Origin: Sabellastarte sp. h YS-2021
Taxonomy: Eukaryota; Annelida; Polychaeta; Sabellida; Sabellidae
Assembly (NCBI GenBank): GCA_964017235.1
Contig: OZ024938.1
Location: forward strand, 61,681,816 to 61,745,815
Length of the DNA stretch: 64,000 bases
Direction of reading: 5' to 3'
The notes beneath the pieces were generated by a model that saw only the letters and a list, made by a program, of their open reading frames with translations, was not told where the DNA came from and did not search any database. Below are positions 35,733 through 47,500 of this stretch, piece by piece. The stretch's first letter is position 1; each line of letters begins with the position of its first letter. The position numbers and the translations under genes were made by a program.

Positions 35733-36198
35733 AGTTATAAGCACTTTTAAGTTTGGCTATCCTCATTTGACCTTGAAGGAGGGGTCCAAGGTCAAATCTG
35801 ACCACATCAAAAGATTCCCAGCCCATGATTTCCTATAGGTTGGTTTACCATCCCAAAACTCTAGGACCAATAATAAGGGAGATATAAGCACTTTTTATGA
35901 CTGACAAAGAAACGCCTGTGGCAGCCATCTTGTTTTTCAAAATGAGGCCAAAAATATTTTCAGTCAAGATTTTGTAATGAGGAACATACCCTGCGAATTT
36001 GAGATCTCTACCTATAATACCCTTTGCTCTAGAGGGCCACCAAATATCCTTGCTGAAAGTCGAAAAATTGCCCGTGGTGGCCATCTTGTTTTTCAAAATG
36101 AGGCCAAAAATATTCCCAGGCATAACGGTGAAATCTCTCTACACACTGCGGCAGCGGCATAGCGAAGCGAAATCCATAGTATAGCATCCGGTGGATAC

Positions 36199-36944
36199 AA
36201 ATATTTGGATTGCAATGAATAGGATTGTAATGCGATTGACTTAGGATTAAACAGATTGGCTTGTGACTATTGCAATGAATTTGACCTGCCTGTGACCCCA
36301 ATATAGAGGAATCCAGTTTAATCATAGTTGCACATTGTTTAATCTTTGCAACAGTAGGGGGGGGGGGGGCTCATATATGTGTCAGACATTTCCATTTCCA
36401 CGAATTTGTAATCGTAAATTGATCGGAAGTCAATCTTTTGCAATCGTAATTTGTTCTTTTACAATTACATTCACTGTAAGTTGAACCTTACACATTTGCA
36501 TGGACTGGACATCAATCTTATTAAGAATTGCAAGTAAATCTTTCAAATGATAACTCAATCTTTGCAATTGTAAATCAGTCTTTTGTCTTTTTCTTTCTTT
36601 GTTTGTGTTAGCTGGATTATGCTGCTTGGATATTCATGAAAAAATTTGAACATTGGTCTAGGTCCAACTTAGATCCCTGTAAATTTTGATCTGATCAAGA
36701 TCACAAAGCTTTTCATGGTACTTTGCCATGTCAGCCTGGGGATACACTGGATCAAATCAATGCATTTTCTAGTTGTATATTACATGCCTTGGCTGAGGTT
36801 TGTGTTCTCTGAGTGCTCTTATTTACATTACAACATGCTAGTGACAAATGGACCAACATTGCTCTATCTGTGTATAACACAATGCATTCCTATGAGCACT
36901 AATTAAATTTGGTTCAAGGATAACTAGAGGATCGCTCGCAAAAA
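36199..36944. other. Spacer with 'ttgcaatcgtaa'-type repeats and a 13-bp G run
   Basis: Short irregular repeats of 'tttgcaatcgtaa' and 'caatctttgcaattg' between 36230 and 36580. G13 at 36357-36369. A fragment related to the short TIR element follows at about 36600-36700. No gene. Confidence 0.55.
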
Positions 36945-39900
36945 AAAAAGATAATGTTTTTGCATAGCAAAAACAAAGCGTCCCGAAAAGGATATAAAGG
37001 TGAGTGCTAAAGTATTAAGAAAATGCTTCGTTTCTAGCCTTATACTGTTGTGGCAACCAAAGTCAGCGCAGTCTGCTCTATCTAGCACGGTTTTCAAGAT
37101 ATAAGCATTTTTGTGTTTTACAAAAAATAAAAAAATAAAAAATGTCCGCTATATTTGGCGAGACAAAAATATTTTGAAAATTGGCATGGCTACTCTGCAG
37201 AGATACCCAGCAGGTCCAAAATTTTGTTGAGTTCACTCCATATAGCACGGTTTTCGAGATATAAGCATTTTTGTGTTTTGAAAATTCAAAATGGCCACCA
37301 TTTTTGGGGAGACAAAATTTTTTGTCAAGACCACTGCCGTGGTGTGTATCTCCCGCCGAGCATTAAAGCAGAAGAAATAGCTTTTCCGAGATATTCACAA
37401 TTTTTCATTTTCGTGTGTGAAAGGTCTTCCAAAAGTAGGTGAATGAGTTATTTGAGAAAAATTGGCTATCTGCAATACTATTAAGAGATAATTCACATTT
37501 ACTCATTTTGAGTAGGTGAATAATTATCTATGGGTCTGAAACTTCACCAAGTGAAAGCTCTCCCAAAAGTAGGTGAATGAGTTATTTGAGAAAAATTGGC
37601 TATCTGCAATACTTTTAGAGATAATTCGCATTTACTCATTTTGAGTAGGTGAGTAATTAGCTATGGGTCTGAAACTTCACCATGTGAAAGCTCTCCCACA
37701 AGTAGATGAATGAGTATTTGATAAAAATTGGGTATCCGCAATACTTTTACAGATAGTTTTTTTAGCATTTACTCATTTTGAGTAGGTGAATAAATAGCTA
37801 TGGGTCTGAAACTTCACAGAGTGAAAGCTCTCCCAAAAGTAGGTGAATGAGTTATTTGAGAAAAATTGGCTATCTGCAATACTTTTAGAGATAATTCACA
37901 TTTACTCATTTTGAGTAGGTGAATAATTAGCTATGGGTCTGAAACTTCACCAAGTGAAAGCTCTGCCAAAAGTAGGTGAATGAGTTATTTGAGAAAAATT
38001 GGCTATCTGCAATACTTTTAGAGATAATTCGCATTTACTCATTTTGAGTAGGTGAGTAATTAGCTATGGGTCTGAAACTTCACAGAGTGAAAGCTCTCCC
38101 AAAAGTAGGTGAATGAGTTATTTGAGAAAAATTGGCTATCTGCAATACTTTTAGAGATAATTCGCATTTACTCATTTTGAGTAGGTGAGTAATTAGCTAT
38201 GGGTCTGAAACTTCACCGAGTGAAAACTCTCCCAAAAGTAGGTGAATGATTAATTTGACAAAAATTGGCTATCTGCAATACTTTTAGAGATAATTCGCAT
38301 TTACTCATTTTGAGTAGGTGAGTAATTAGCTATGGGTCTGAAACTTCACCAAGTGAAAGCTCTGCCAAATGTAGGTGAATGAGTTATTTGAGAAAAATTG
38401 GCTATCTGCAATACTTTTAGAGATAATTCGCATTTACTCATTTTGAGTAGGTGAGTAATTAGCTATGGGTCTGAAACTTCACCAAGTGAAAGCTCTCCCA
38501 AAAGTAGGTGAATGAGTTATTTGAGAAAAATTGGCTATCTGCAATACTTTTAGAGATAATTCGCATTTACTCATTTTGAGTAGGTGAGTAATTAGCTATG
38601 GGTCTGAAACTTCACCAAGTGAAAGCTCTCCCAAAAGTAGGTGAATGAGTTATTTGAGAAAAATTCGCTATCTGCAATACTTTTAGAGATAATTCGCATT
38701 TACTCATTTTGAGTAGGTGAGTAATTAGCTATGGGTCTGAAACTTCACCAAGTGAAAGCTCTCCCAAAAGTAGGTGAATGAGTTATTTGAGAAAAATTGG
38801 CTATCTGCAATACTTTTAGAGATAATTCGCATTTACTCATTTTGAGTAGACGAGTAATTAGCTATGGGTCTGAAACTTCACCAAGTGAAAGCTCTCCCAA
38901 AAGTAGGTGAATGAGTTATTTGATAAAAATTGGGTATCCGCAATACTTTTACAGATAATTAGCATTTACTCATTTTGAGTAGGTAAATAATTAGCTATGG
39001 GTCTGAAACTTCACCATGTAAAAGCTCTCCCAAAAGTAGGTGAATGAGTTATTTGAGAAAAATTGGCTATCTGCAATACTTTTAGAGATAATTCGCATTT
39101 ACTCATTTTGAGTAGGTGAGTAATTGGCTATGGGTCTGAAACTTCACCATGTGAAAGCTCTTCCAAAAGTAGGTGAATGAGTTATTTGAGAAAAATTGGC
39201 CATCTGCAATACTTTTAAGAGGTAATTCGCATTTACTCTTTTTGAGTAGGTGAGCAATTAGCTATGGGTCTGAAACTTGACCAAGTGAAAGCTCTGCCAA
39301 AAGTAGGTGAATGAGTTATTTGAGAAAAATTGGCTATCTGCAATACTTTTAGAGATAATTCGCATTTACTCATTTTGAGTAGGTGAGTAATTAGCTATGG
39401 GTCTGAAACTTCACAGAGTGAAAGCTCTCCCAAAAGTAGGTGAATGAGTTATTTGAGAAAAATTGGCTATAAGTAGGTGAGTAATTGCTAGGTGAGTAAT
39501 TGGCTATGGGTCTGAAACTTCACCATGTGAAAGCTCTTCCAAAAGTAGGTGAATGAGTTATTTGAGAAAAATTGGCCATCTGCAATACTTTTAAGAGGTA
39601 ATTCGCATTTACTCTTTTTGAGTAGGTGAGCAATTAGCTATGGGTCTGAAACTTGACCAAGTGAAAGCTCTTTGGGATAGCTGCTCTGCAGAGATACCCT
39701 GAAGATAAAAAATTTCGTCGAAATCGCTCTATGTAGCACGGTTTTCGAAATATTAGCATTTTTGTGTTATGCAATTTTTGCGCAAAAATTCGAAAATTCA
39801 AAATGGCCGCCATTTTTGGCAAGATAAAATTTTTTTGAAAATTGGCATGGCTACTCTGCAGAGATACCCAGCGGGTCAAAAATTTCGTCGAAATCGCTCT

Positions 39901-40829
39901 ATCTAGCAGGGTTTTCAAGATATAAGCATTTTTATGTTTTTGCGAAAAATTCGAAAATTCAAAATGGCCGCCATTTTTGGCGAGAAATTTTTTTTTTCAA
40001 AATTGGAATAACTACTCTGCAGAGATACCCTGCGGGTCAAAAATTTCGTCGAAATCGCTCTATCTAGCACGGTTTTCGAGATATAAGCATTTTTGTGTTT
40101 TGCAATTTTTGCGAAAATTTCGAAAATTCAAAATGGCCGCCATTTTTGGCGAGACAAAAATTTTTTGAAAATTGGGAAAAGTACTCCGCAGAGATATCCT
40201 GCGGGTCAAAAATTTTGTCGAAATTGCTCTATCTAGCACGGTTTTTGAGATATAAGCATTTTGTGTTTTGCAATTTTTGCGAAAATTTCGAAAATTCAAA
40301 ATGGCCGCCATTTTGGGCGAGACAAAAATTTTTTGAAAATTGGGAAAACTACTCCGCAGAGATACCCTGCGGATCAAAAATTTCGTCGAAATCGCTCTAT
40401 CTAGCACGGTTTTCGAGATATAAGCATTTTTGTGTTTTCCTTATTTGGAAAATTCATAATGATTAATTAATCATTAATTACTCGGCCATTGCTTGACCAA
40501 TCAATGCCAAAATCTAATGATTTCCAGATTTTAATAGAATGAATGTATTTACCAAGTTTCAGGTGAATTGATAAAATTCCTTTCAAGTTATCATCCGGAC
40601 AAGCTTCCCCATCGAAAAAAGACATTTTTGGTCATGTGACCTCTCTGATTGGTTGAAATGTCACTGCAGCATATTCAAAAAAATTCCCCAAGGCTACTGC
40701 CTAAACCTGCCAAATTTGAAAAGAATCCGCCTAACGGTTACAGAGTTATAAGGAAAACAAAATGTGGAGCCGGCGGAGCCGGAAGCTCTCCCATACACAA
40801 ACAAGCGTCCCTTGTGGGACGCTTAAAAA
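36945..40829 (+). mobile_element. 'CGTCCC' hairpin-ended element, copy 2, with embedded 133-bp satellite
   Basis: The left end has 'gtttttgcatagcaaaaac' (itself a hairpin) then 'aaagcgtccc'. The right end is a perfect hairpin, aagcgtccc-ttgt-gggacgctt (40803-40824). Its own core units ('caaaatggccgcca', 'agataccctgcgggtcaaaa', 'tctatctagcacggttttcg', ~145-bp period) lie at 37040-37400 and 39680-40450. The middle (37413-39675) is a 133-bp satellite array of about 17 units. It shares the pre-terminal text with copies 1 and 3. Confidence 0.85.
37413..39675 (+). repeat. 133-bp satellite array inside a foreign element core
   Basis: About 17 units, closer to one another than in the 23.8-26.0 kb array (mostly 'gagaaaaattggctatctgc', 'ataattcgcatttactcatt'). 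Near 39470 a short deletion/duplication joins 'gaaaaattggctat' to 'aagtaggtgagtaatt', and the following ~190 bp repeats the text at 39115-39300. Both junctions with the host element are abrupt. Confidence 0.92.
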
Positions 40830-40923
40830 GTTTTCACTGTCATTAATTAAGATCTTCCCGAGAATCTTCCGGGCTAGGCACATTTTCTTAAGTTCAAATT
40901 TGCATCCTATCATCTGTGGATGA

Positions 40924-40954
<31 letters not shown>

Positions 40955-41469
40955 AAAAAAAAATCAGTAAAGAAAATATTACATCCTTAACCACTGCACA
41001 AATTCATCTATTCCTTAAATTAAAAATTGCCCCAAATGTTTTATACGACTTTGTTTAATCAAGCTTCAAACTAAAAAGCTTGCATGGTTGCAGAAAGATC
41101 AAGTAAAATGATACATGAAATACTCCTGTACACAACCTTATAAAAAAGGCTATTTAGTGTGGTGTACTATGTGAAATACTGGATTACAGTTAGACAAGAA
41201 AACCCAGATGTGAAATCATTTGTGGTTTGTGGCAATTTATTATCAGCACCCTACCTAGTTAAAATAAACACAGTCAGAGGGGGAGCAGATAGACGTTCCC
41301 TCAGATTTGAGGGACTTGGATGGTATAATTCCGAGGACTGAAACAGAGTTATTATAAATATTTTATGCATAAACATACATTATCTATAGATCAGAGAAAG
41401 TTAAATTTAACAGATCCTTTATGAATGTGATTATATTATCAATACAGTTTCAGTTTAATCAAGTTTTAC
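40830..41469. other. Intron 1 next to exon 1, with C21-A19 run and a dispersed repeat
   Basis: A C21 run (40924-40944) abuts an A19 run (40945-40963). 41262-41340 is the second copy of the ~70-bp dispersed repeat found in reverse at 32022-32100. No other feature. Confidence 0.6.
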
Positions 41470-41544
41470 CCCAACGCTCTGCACGAGGCTGCTAACAATA
41501 TCAATACACACTTCATTTTCGCCTTCAGGTTGCCTGCTTGCCAT
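41470..41544 (-). CDS. Ankyrin-SOCS gene, first coding exon (exon 1)
   Basis: 25 codons starting MASRQPEGENEVCIDIVSSL and ending before GTAAAACTTG, phase 0, which suits exon 2 (phase 0). The ATG has G at -3 and G at +4. 'tgtgtttgtag' two bases upstream of the ATG could be an acceptor, implying a non-coding 5' exon. The link to exon 2 crosses a 10.7-kb intron full of repeats and rests on phase and strand only, so it is less certain than the other joins. Confidence 0.6.
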
Positions 41545-41616
41545 ATCTACAAACACATAAAACAAATGTATGTAAAGTTAGTGGACACTAATTAAATAAG
41601 AAACTAGAAAAAAGTT

Positions 41617-42765
41617 TTTGCTAACAAAAACAAGCGGCCCGGATGGAGACTTAAGTAAATAAAGCTGTAGTACTTGTGGTATGAGACTGTAAGGAGAAGG
41701 TAAGCTTTACCATGTTTTCTATCTGATAGGAAAGTGGACTATCTAAAAACTAGGGCTGCGAACGAATACTCGAGCCTCGGTGTGCGAGGCGGTCTTGGCT
41801 TGTACTCGAGTCCATTTTAAAAATTGTATTATCGCCCACGTAATCAAACACTGGTGTAAAATATGCTACATTTCAGCATTTCCGTCACATAATATGAATT
41901 AAAGTTGTTATTTTTGCTTGAAAACATACAATTTACTCCATATTCTATAATATATGGTCAAATAGAAGACGTTTTTCTTCAAAAGTTTCGTTTCCGGAAC
42001 CGACTATTTGTTTACAGAAGACTTCTGATGGTAGGTACTAAATCTCGCGGTTACTCGAATTTGAGCTGGTTGTCAGAGGGCGAGTACTCGATGCCGTTTT
42101 TCAGCACCCGTCACAGCCCTACTAAAAACTGTATCAGTTGCAGTATTAGACTGTAAGCAGAATAACAGCATGCACAGCTATGCTTGATAAAGCTCAGTGA
42201 GAGTGAACCTTTCCATTTTCTTTCAGTTTCTTTTCTTTTTTTTTGCAAGACAGAAAAGATACACACATGCACACTTATTCTCCTCTTTGTTTGAATGGGG
42301 GAAGTGAGACTAACAACATGCACACACATAATCTCATTTCCCCATCTCACTTCCCTCCCTCATCCCCCATACACAGAGGCAATTCTTTTCTCACATGCAT
42401 TTTTATTTGAGCGAGGGGAGTGGGAAGGGGGCAGATCTGTGCAGAAAAAGACTGCCTCTTCCTCACTCCCCTCACTGAAATAAAATGCAGGTGAGAAAAC
42501 GATTATTTACTGCAGTAGAATGCTTAGGTTTTACAGCAATTACTTGCTACACTTCTGAAATTTACTGTGTTATAACTGACACAAAACTACATCGAAAACA
42601 CATTTAACAAAATACTCTAGGTGTGTGTGGTTTTTTTCTGAAACGTGGCATTATTGTAAAGCTTCAGGTCTCTGCAAAGTATCCAAAAAATTTTTCCCGG
42701 TGCTGCGGCGGTGATCAGTTGAACTTATGTAAAAACAAATAAGCGTCCCTGACTGGCTTCTTAAT
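41617..42765 (+). mobile_element. 'CGTCCC' family element, copy 4 (degenerate), host to a hAT MITE
   Basis: The left end has 'gtttttgctaacaaaaac' then 'aagcggcccgg'. The right end 'aagcgtccctgactggcttctt' (42741-42762) is a decayed version of the family hairpin. The interior differs from the other copies: pyrimidine-rich text at 42190-42480 and one ~370-bp insertion. No protein recognised. Confidence 0.6.
41743..42129. mobile_element. hAT-type MITE, 371 bp, 8-bp target duplication
   Basis: The element spans 41751-42121, starting 'tagggctgcgaacgaatact' and ending 'gggtgctgaaaa...' in complement with 'cagccct a'. Perfect 8-bp direct repeats 'ctaaaaac' flank it (41743-41750 and 42122-42129). 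Eight-base duplications and short TIRs are the hAT signature. No transposase. Confidence 0.85.
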
Positions 42766-42839
42766 AAGTATAATTTGATGCACATCATAATTTTAGATAA
42801 TTACAACAAAATAGGAATGTATTTTGCCTGCTTTAATAG

Positions 42840-43115
42840 TAATTCAAGATGGTGGCTGAAATTTGGAAAAGTCTAAATTTTTCAGAGGTGCTAGAGGAGT
42901 AGAACTTAGTACCCTGGGGTCCAAAATTTGCCTGAAATTGCTCTATCTCTTATGGTTTTTGAGATAAATGACATTTTCCATTTTGGCCAAAATTCAAGAT
43001 GGCGGCTGAAATTCGGAAAAAAGCCAAAATTTTTCAGATGTCCTAGAGAAGTAGTCCTTGGCAACCTGGGGGATCCAAAATTTGCCAGAAATCGCTCATC
43101 TGTTTTCGTAAGTGC
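42840..43115 (+). repeat. Two ~137-bp repeats of 'aattcaagatggcggctgaa' type
   Basis: 'aattcaagatggtggctgaa' at 42841 and 'aattcaagatggcggctgaa' near 42992, each followed by 'ccaaaatttgcc' and 'gaaattgctctatct'. Related in style to the CGTCCC-element cores, but a distinct sequence. Confidence 0.65.
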
Positions 43116-43199
43116 AATTTCAAAAAGCTACACCCTTTGCACTAAGATATGAAAATAACATTAAGATAATGACATCATTAATTTTTAATTAAATTAGAA

Positions 43200-43945
43200 A
43201 TTGCAATCTATGACCCCACCACTGTGACGAGCTATTAAGACTCTCCACATATGGTTTCCCACTACCTGTTAAAAAATTGTAAAGCTGTAAAACCAAAAAT
43301 AAAGAAGATATGAGGCAAAAACAGAAAAATTGATATTTTATGATCTCAGTTTGACTCATAAGAGGGGGTCAGAGGGCTAATTTGACCAGCTACCTAGACT
43401 CTCCACGAATTTCAACTACCTGTTAATACATTCTAAAGCTGTAAAAGCAAAACTCCAAAGGACATATGAGGCAAAAACACAAAATCAGCCATTTTAAGAC
43501 CCCAGTTTGACCCATGGGGGGGGGGGGGGGGGGGGGGGGGGGGGTCAGGGGGTAAGTGTGGTCGGCTATCTAGACTCTTCACATAAGGTTCCCCAATACC
43601 TCTTAATACATTCTAAACTCTAGAAGCAAGAATAAAGTGGATATAAGGCAAAAACATAAATTCGGTTATTTTATGACCCCAGTTTAACCCATAAGGGGGG
43701 GGGTCCGGGGGTAAATCTGACTGGCTATCTAAACTCTTCACATATGGTTTCCCAATACATCTTAATACATTCTAAAGCTCTAAAAGCAAGAATAAAGAAG
43801 ATATAAGGCAAAAACACAAAATAGACTATTTTATGACTCCAGTTTGACCCATAACTGGGGGGGGGGGGGGGGGGGGCTGGCTATCTAGACTCTTCATATA
43901 TGGTTTTCCAATACCTGTTAACACATTCCAAAGCTCTAAAGCCAA
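43200..43945 (+). repeat. ~165-bp tandem repeat with an expanded G run in each unit
   Basis: Four to five units with 'tctagactcttcacatatgg', 'aatacattctaaagctctaa' and 'atgaccccagtttgacccat'. Directly after that last phrase each unit has a G tract of different length: short (43365), G29 (43516-43544), G9 (43695-43703) and G20 (43857-43876). A further diverged unit lies at 48597-48745. Confidence 0.88.
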
Positions 43946-44582
43946 CTAGAGTATTGCTTCTTAAGAGAAATTGTTTTTGCAAAGCAAAGCAAAGCATCCC
44001 AATGAGTATTAATCAGTTTGTAGAAATGACTGTCTTCCTGTGTTTAATATGTTTTTTCCCATTTATGACACAATGCAAGGTTTCCTAGATGAATCTGGTT
44101 TGTTTATTTATTTATTTTTTTTTTGCGATTTACGCAGAAATTCAAAATGGCCAACAAAAGTGGCGGGAAAACGATTTTTTGGAAAAATCACCAGTAGGCG
44201 CTGCAGATAACCTGCGGGTCAATAATTTCGTGGAAATCACTCTATCTCGCTCCATTTCTGAGATAAACAGGTTTTTGCGTTTTACGCAGAAATTCAAGAT
44301 GGCCAAGGGTCTCATGTGGCTCAGTTGGTAGGGTGTTGGACTTATAATCCAAGGTTCGTGGGTTCGATCCCCATTGATGCCAACTGTTTCATGTGGGATA
44401 ACATCCTTGGGCAAGATGTTAACCTGGTCTGTGCCTCTCTCCACCCAGGGGAAATATGGGTACCCAGCCTTAAGGGATACTGGCTTCTGCGTCTTGCATG
44501 GCAGCAATAGGTAATGTTACCAAGGCTAGCTATCCTTGCTGGGGTAATACTGTGTAAAGCGCTTTGAGCTAATAATAGAAAA

Positions 44583-47500
44583 TAGCATCAGAGATGCCCG
44601 TACCCCACAGCCTTGGGAAATATTTTCAACACCATGAGATATAGAAGTACTGTACCAGTACAAACTTCAGGATACTTTCAGAGCACTGTCAGTTATATAA
44701 AGGTCCAAACAATGTTTAAATGGAGAAATAATGTTTAAAAGAAAGATAATGCGTATGAAGATGAAGTATTAAAACAAGATAAGTCAATGACAAGATGACA
44801 GCATTAATCAGTAAACTAAAATTCAACACTCTTTATATACATCTGCATTTCCGAATTATGGTTTAGCAGGTTTGAATATTACCATGCATACAGAAGTGGT
44901 AATACATTTAATGAATGCTTATGTGTGGTGTTGGAGTAAAATCTGTGGCTCACTTGATGAAATTCTATCTCTTACAATGGGAAGTTATGAAAGTAAAATT
45001 CTTAATAAATTCTAATATGACTTTTGCTTAATCTGCATCAAAAGACAGACCCAAAGGTGCAACAAGATTTTAAAGGTCAAGGTCACTACGGCAAGGTAAA
45101 AGGTCAAATTAAGGTCACACCATGATAATGCACACCTATAGCCAATAACCAATGTCCCTACCAAGTATCAACTTCCTACACCTTACGGTTTCCGAAATAC
45201 AGCCCTGACGATTTTATAGGTCAAGGTCACTATGGCAAGGTCAAAGGTCAAATCAAGGTCACACCATGATGCTGCACACCTACACCCCCTAGCCAATGTC
45301 TCTACCAAATATCAACTTCCTGCACCTAACAGTTTCCCAGATAAAGCCCGGACAATATTTTATAGGTCAAGGTCACTACAGCAAGGTTAAAGGTCAAATC
45401 AAGGTCAGACCATGACGTTGCACACCTACACCCCCTAATCAATATCCCTACCAAGTATCAACTTCCTACACCTTACGGTTTCTGAGATATAGCCCAGACA
45501 TTTTATAGGTCAAGGTCACTACGGCAAGGTCAAAGGTCAAATCAAGGTCAGACCATGACGCTGCACACCTACACCCCCTAAGCAATATCGCAACCAAGTA
45601 TCAACTTCCTACACCTTACCAGGCCTGGGGTCAAGTACATGGAGCCAAGTACAAGTACAATTACTTTGCCAAGTTGCAAGTACAAGTACAAGTACTGATC
45701 TCAAGAGTCAAGTACAAGTACAAGTACTTTGAAAAATTGCAAGTACAAGTACTTTTATAGCGTACGACCCCAAAACTATAATAACTAGATAATCACTATT
45801 TATTTAAAATTAATTATTTATTGAGACATACAATTTAAAGCAATCATTCAATAAACACTGATGAGCTAAAATCTGCTCCATTACTTTTCTGGTTACACTT
45901 AATAAATACAGGTCTTTCAAAAATTTTGTCTGTGAGACTCACAGTGTGAGTAAACACCTGAATGCATGGAAATCCTGTCTTGCAATGCTAAAAAATCTGA
46001 TTTCAAAAGATCCACTTGGACATCAGTATGCTTGTGTTGACAGATAATGAATTATTTACTTGGGGCACATAAAACGTTTTTAAAGGGTTTGTACCAGTCC
46101 TTTATGTAAAACTGATATTACATATGGTTGGTGGTTGGAATACATTTATTAAATAAATGAATGAACAAGTGAAATAAAACTTTATATTTAAGGGCAATTG
46201 TATAGTGTAAAAAGCCAAAGCAGATATACTAAACATTGATATTTGTTTATAAAGGGGTGTATTGAAATGAATGAGTCAACAGTTTATTTGTGTAAGGGAT
46301 TAGCTTGTTTGTCTTACATAAACAAGTAATTGGCCCTCCTGTCCACTAAGCTTGGCATCAACACTCAGGCTGAGTGGGTCTTTTGTGTGAAAATGAATAA
46401 GGGTAGGTATATGACAAAAGCAAAGCTATGCTGTGACTGAGTGGATCTTTTGTGTAAAAGTGAAAAAGGATAGATTAAATGCGGCACCTTTATGATTAAA
46501 ACACAGCTATATTCTGAATGAGTGGGTATTTTGTTTAAAATGTAAAAAGGTGTTGATTAAATGCAGCCTTGTTATAATTAAAGAAAACCAAAGTTCTGGC
46601 TAACTAAACAGCCCTTTGTACTTTGACAAAACAACACAAACTATAATCTATCTACACTCTGCTGAAAGAAACAATAAAAATTTACACCTAATAAGTCACT
46701 TAATTAAAGTTATAAAACTACAAAATCAATGTACTTGGAATGTACTTGAAAGTAATTGAAAAGTACTTGGATATTTTAGCCAAGTACAAGTACTTTTAAT
46801 TTTCAGCTGTCAAGTACAAGTACTTGAAAAAGAGTAATTAAGTACAAGTACCAAGTACAAGTACTTGTACTCGCCCCAGGCCTGCACCTTACGGTTTCTG
46901 AGATATAGCCTGGACAAGATTTTATAGGTCAAGGCCACTACGGCAAGGTCACAGGTCAAATCAAGGTCACACCATGACGTTGCACACCTACACCCCCTAA
47001 CCAATATCCGTACCACGTATCAACTTCCTACACCTTACGGTTTCTGAGATATAGCCCAGAACACATTTTATAGGTCAAGGTCACTACGGCAAGGTCAAAG
47101 GTCAAATCAAGGTCACACCATGACGTTGCACACCTACACCCCCTAACCAATGTCCCTACCAAATATCAACTTCCCAAGCCTTACAGTTTCCGAGATATAG
47201 CCCGGACAACATTTTATAGGTCAAGGTCACTACGGCAAGGTCAAAGGTCAAATCAAGGTCAGACCATGACGTTGCACACCTACACCCCCTAACCAATATC
47301 CCTACCAAGTATCAACTTCCTACACCTTACGGTTTCCGAGATATAGCCCGGACAAGATTTTATAGGTCAAGGTCACTACGGCAAGGTCAAAGGTCAAATC
47401 AAGGTCAGACTATGACGTTGCACAACTACACCCCCTAACCAATGTCCCTACCATGTATCAACTTCCTACACCTTACAGTTTCCGAGATATAGCCCGGACA

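Larger units (their letters stand above)
32485..36198. repeat. Large inverted-repeat composite element
   Basis: The left arm (32485-33150) starts with hairpin-like 'gtatccactgg' ... 'ccggtggatac' and runs through 'aaaatcttgcctgggaatat', 'gccctctagagcaaagggta' and then 146-bp units. The right arm (about 35560-36198) is the same sequence in reverse, ending 'agcatccggtggatacaaat'. Between them lie a ~129-bp repeat (33216/33345), a reversed 155-bp array (33560-34180) and a 730-bp tandem duplication. No protein is encoded. Confidence 0.85.

Noticed and set aside
44306..44382. tRNA-Ile(TAT)-like gene
   Set aside because: A and B boxes and an anticodon arm are visible, but the sequence runs into a SINE body with an (ATT)n tail and a target duplication. 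It is the head of a SINE, not a tRNA gene.
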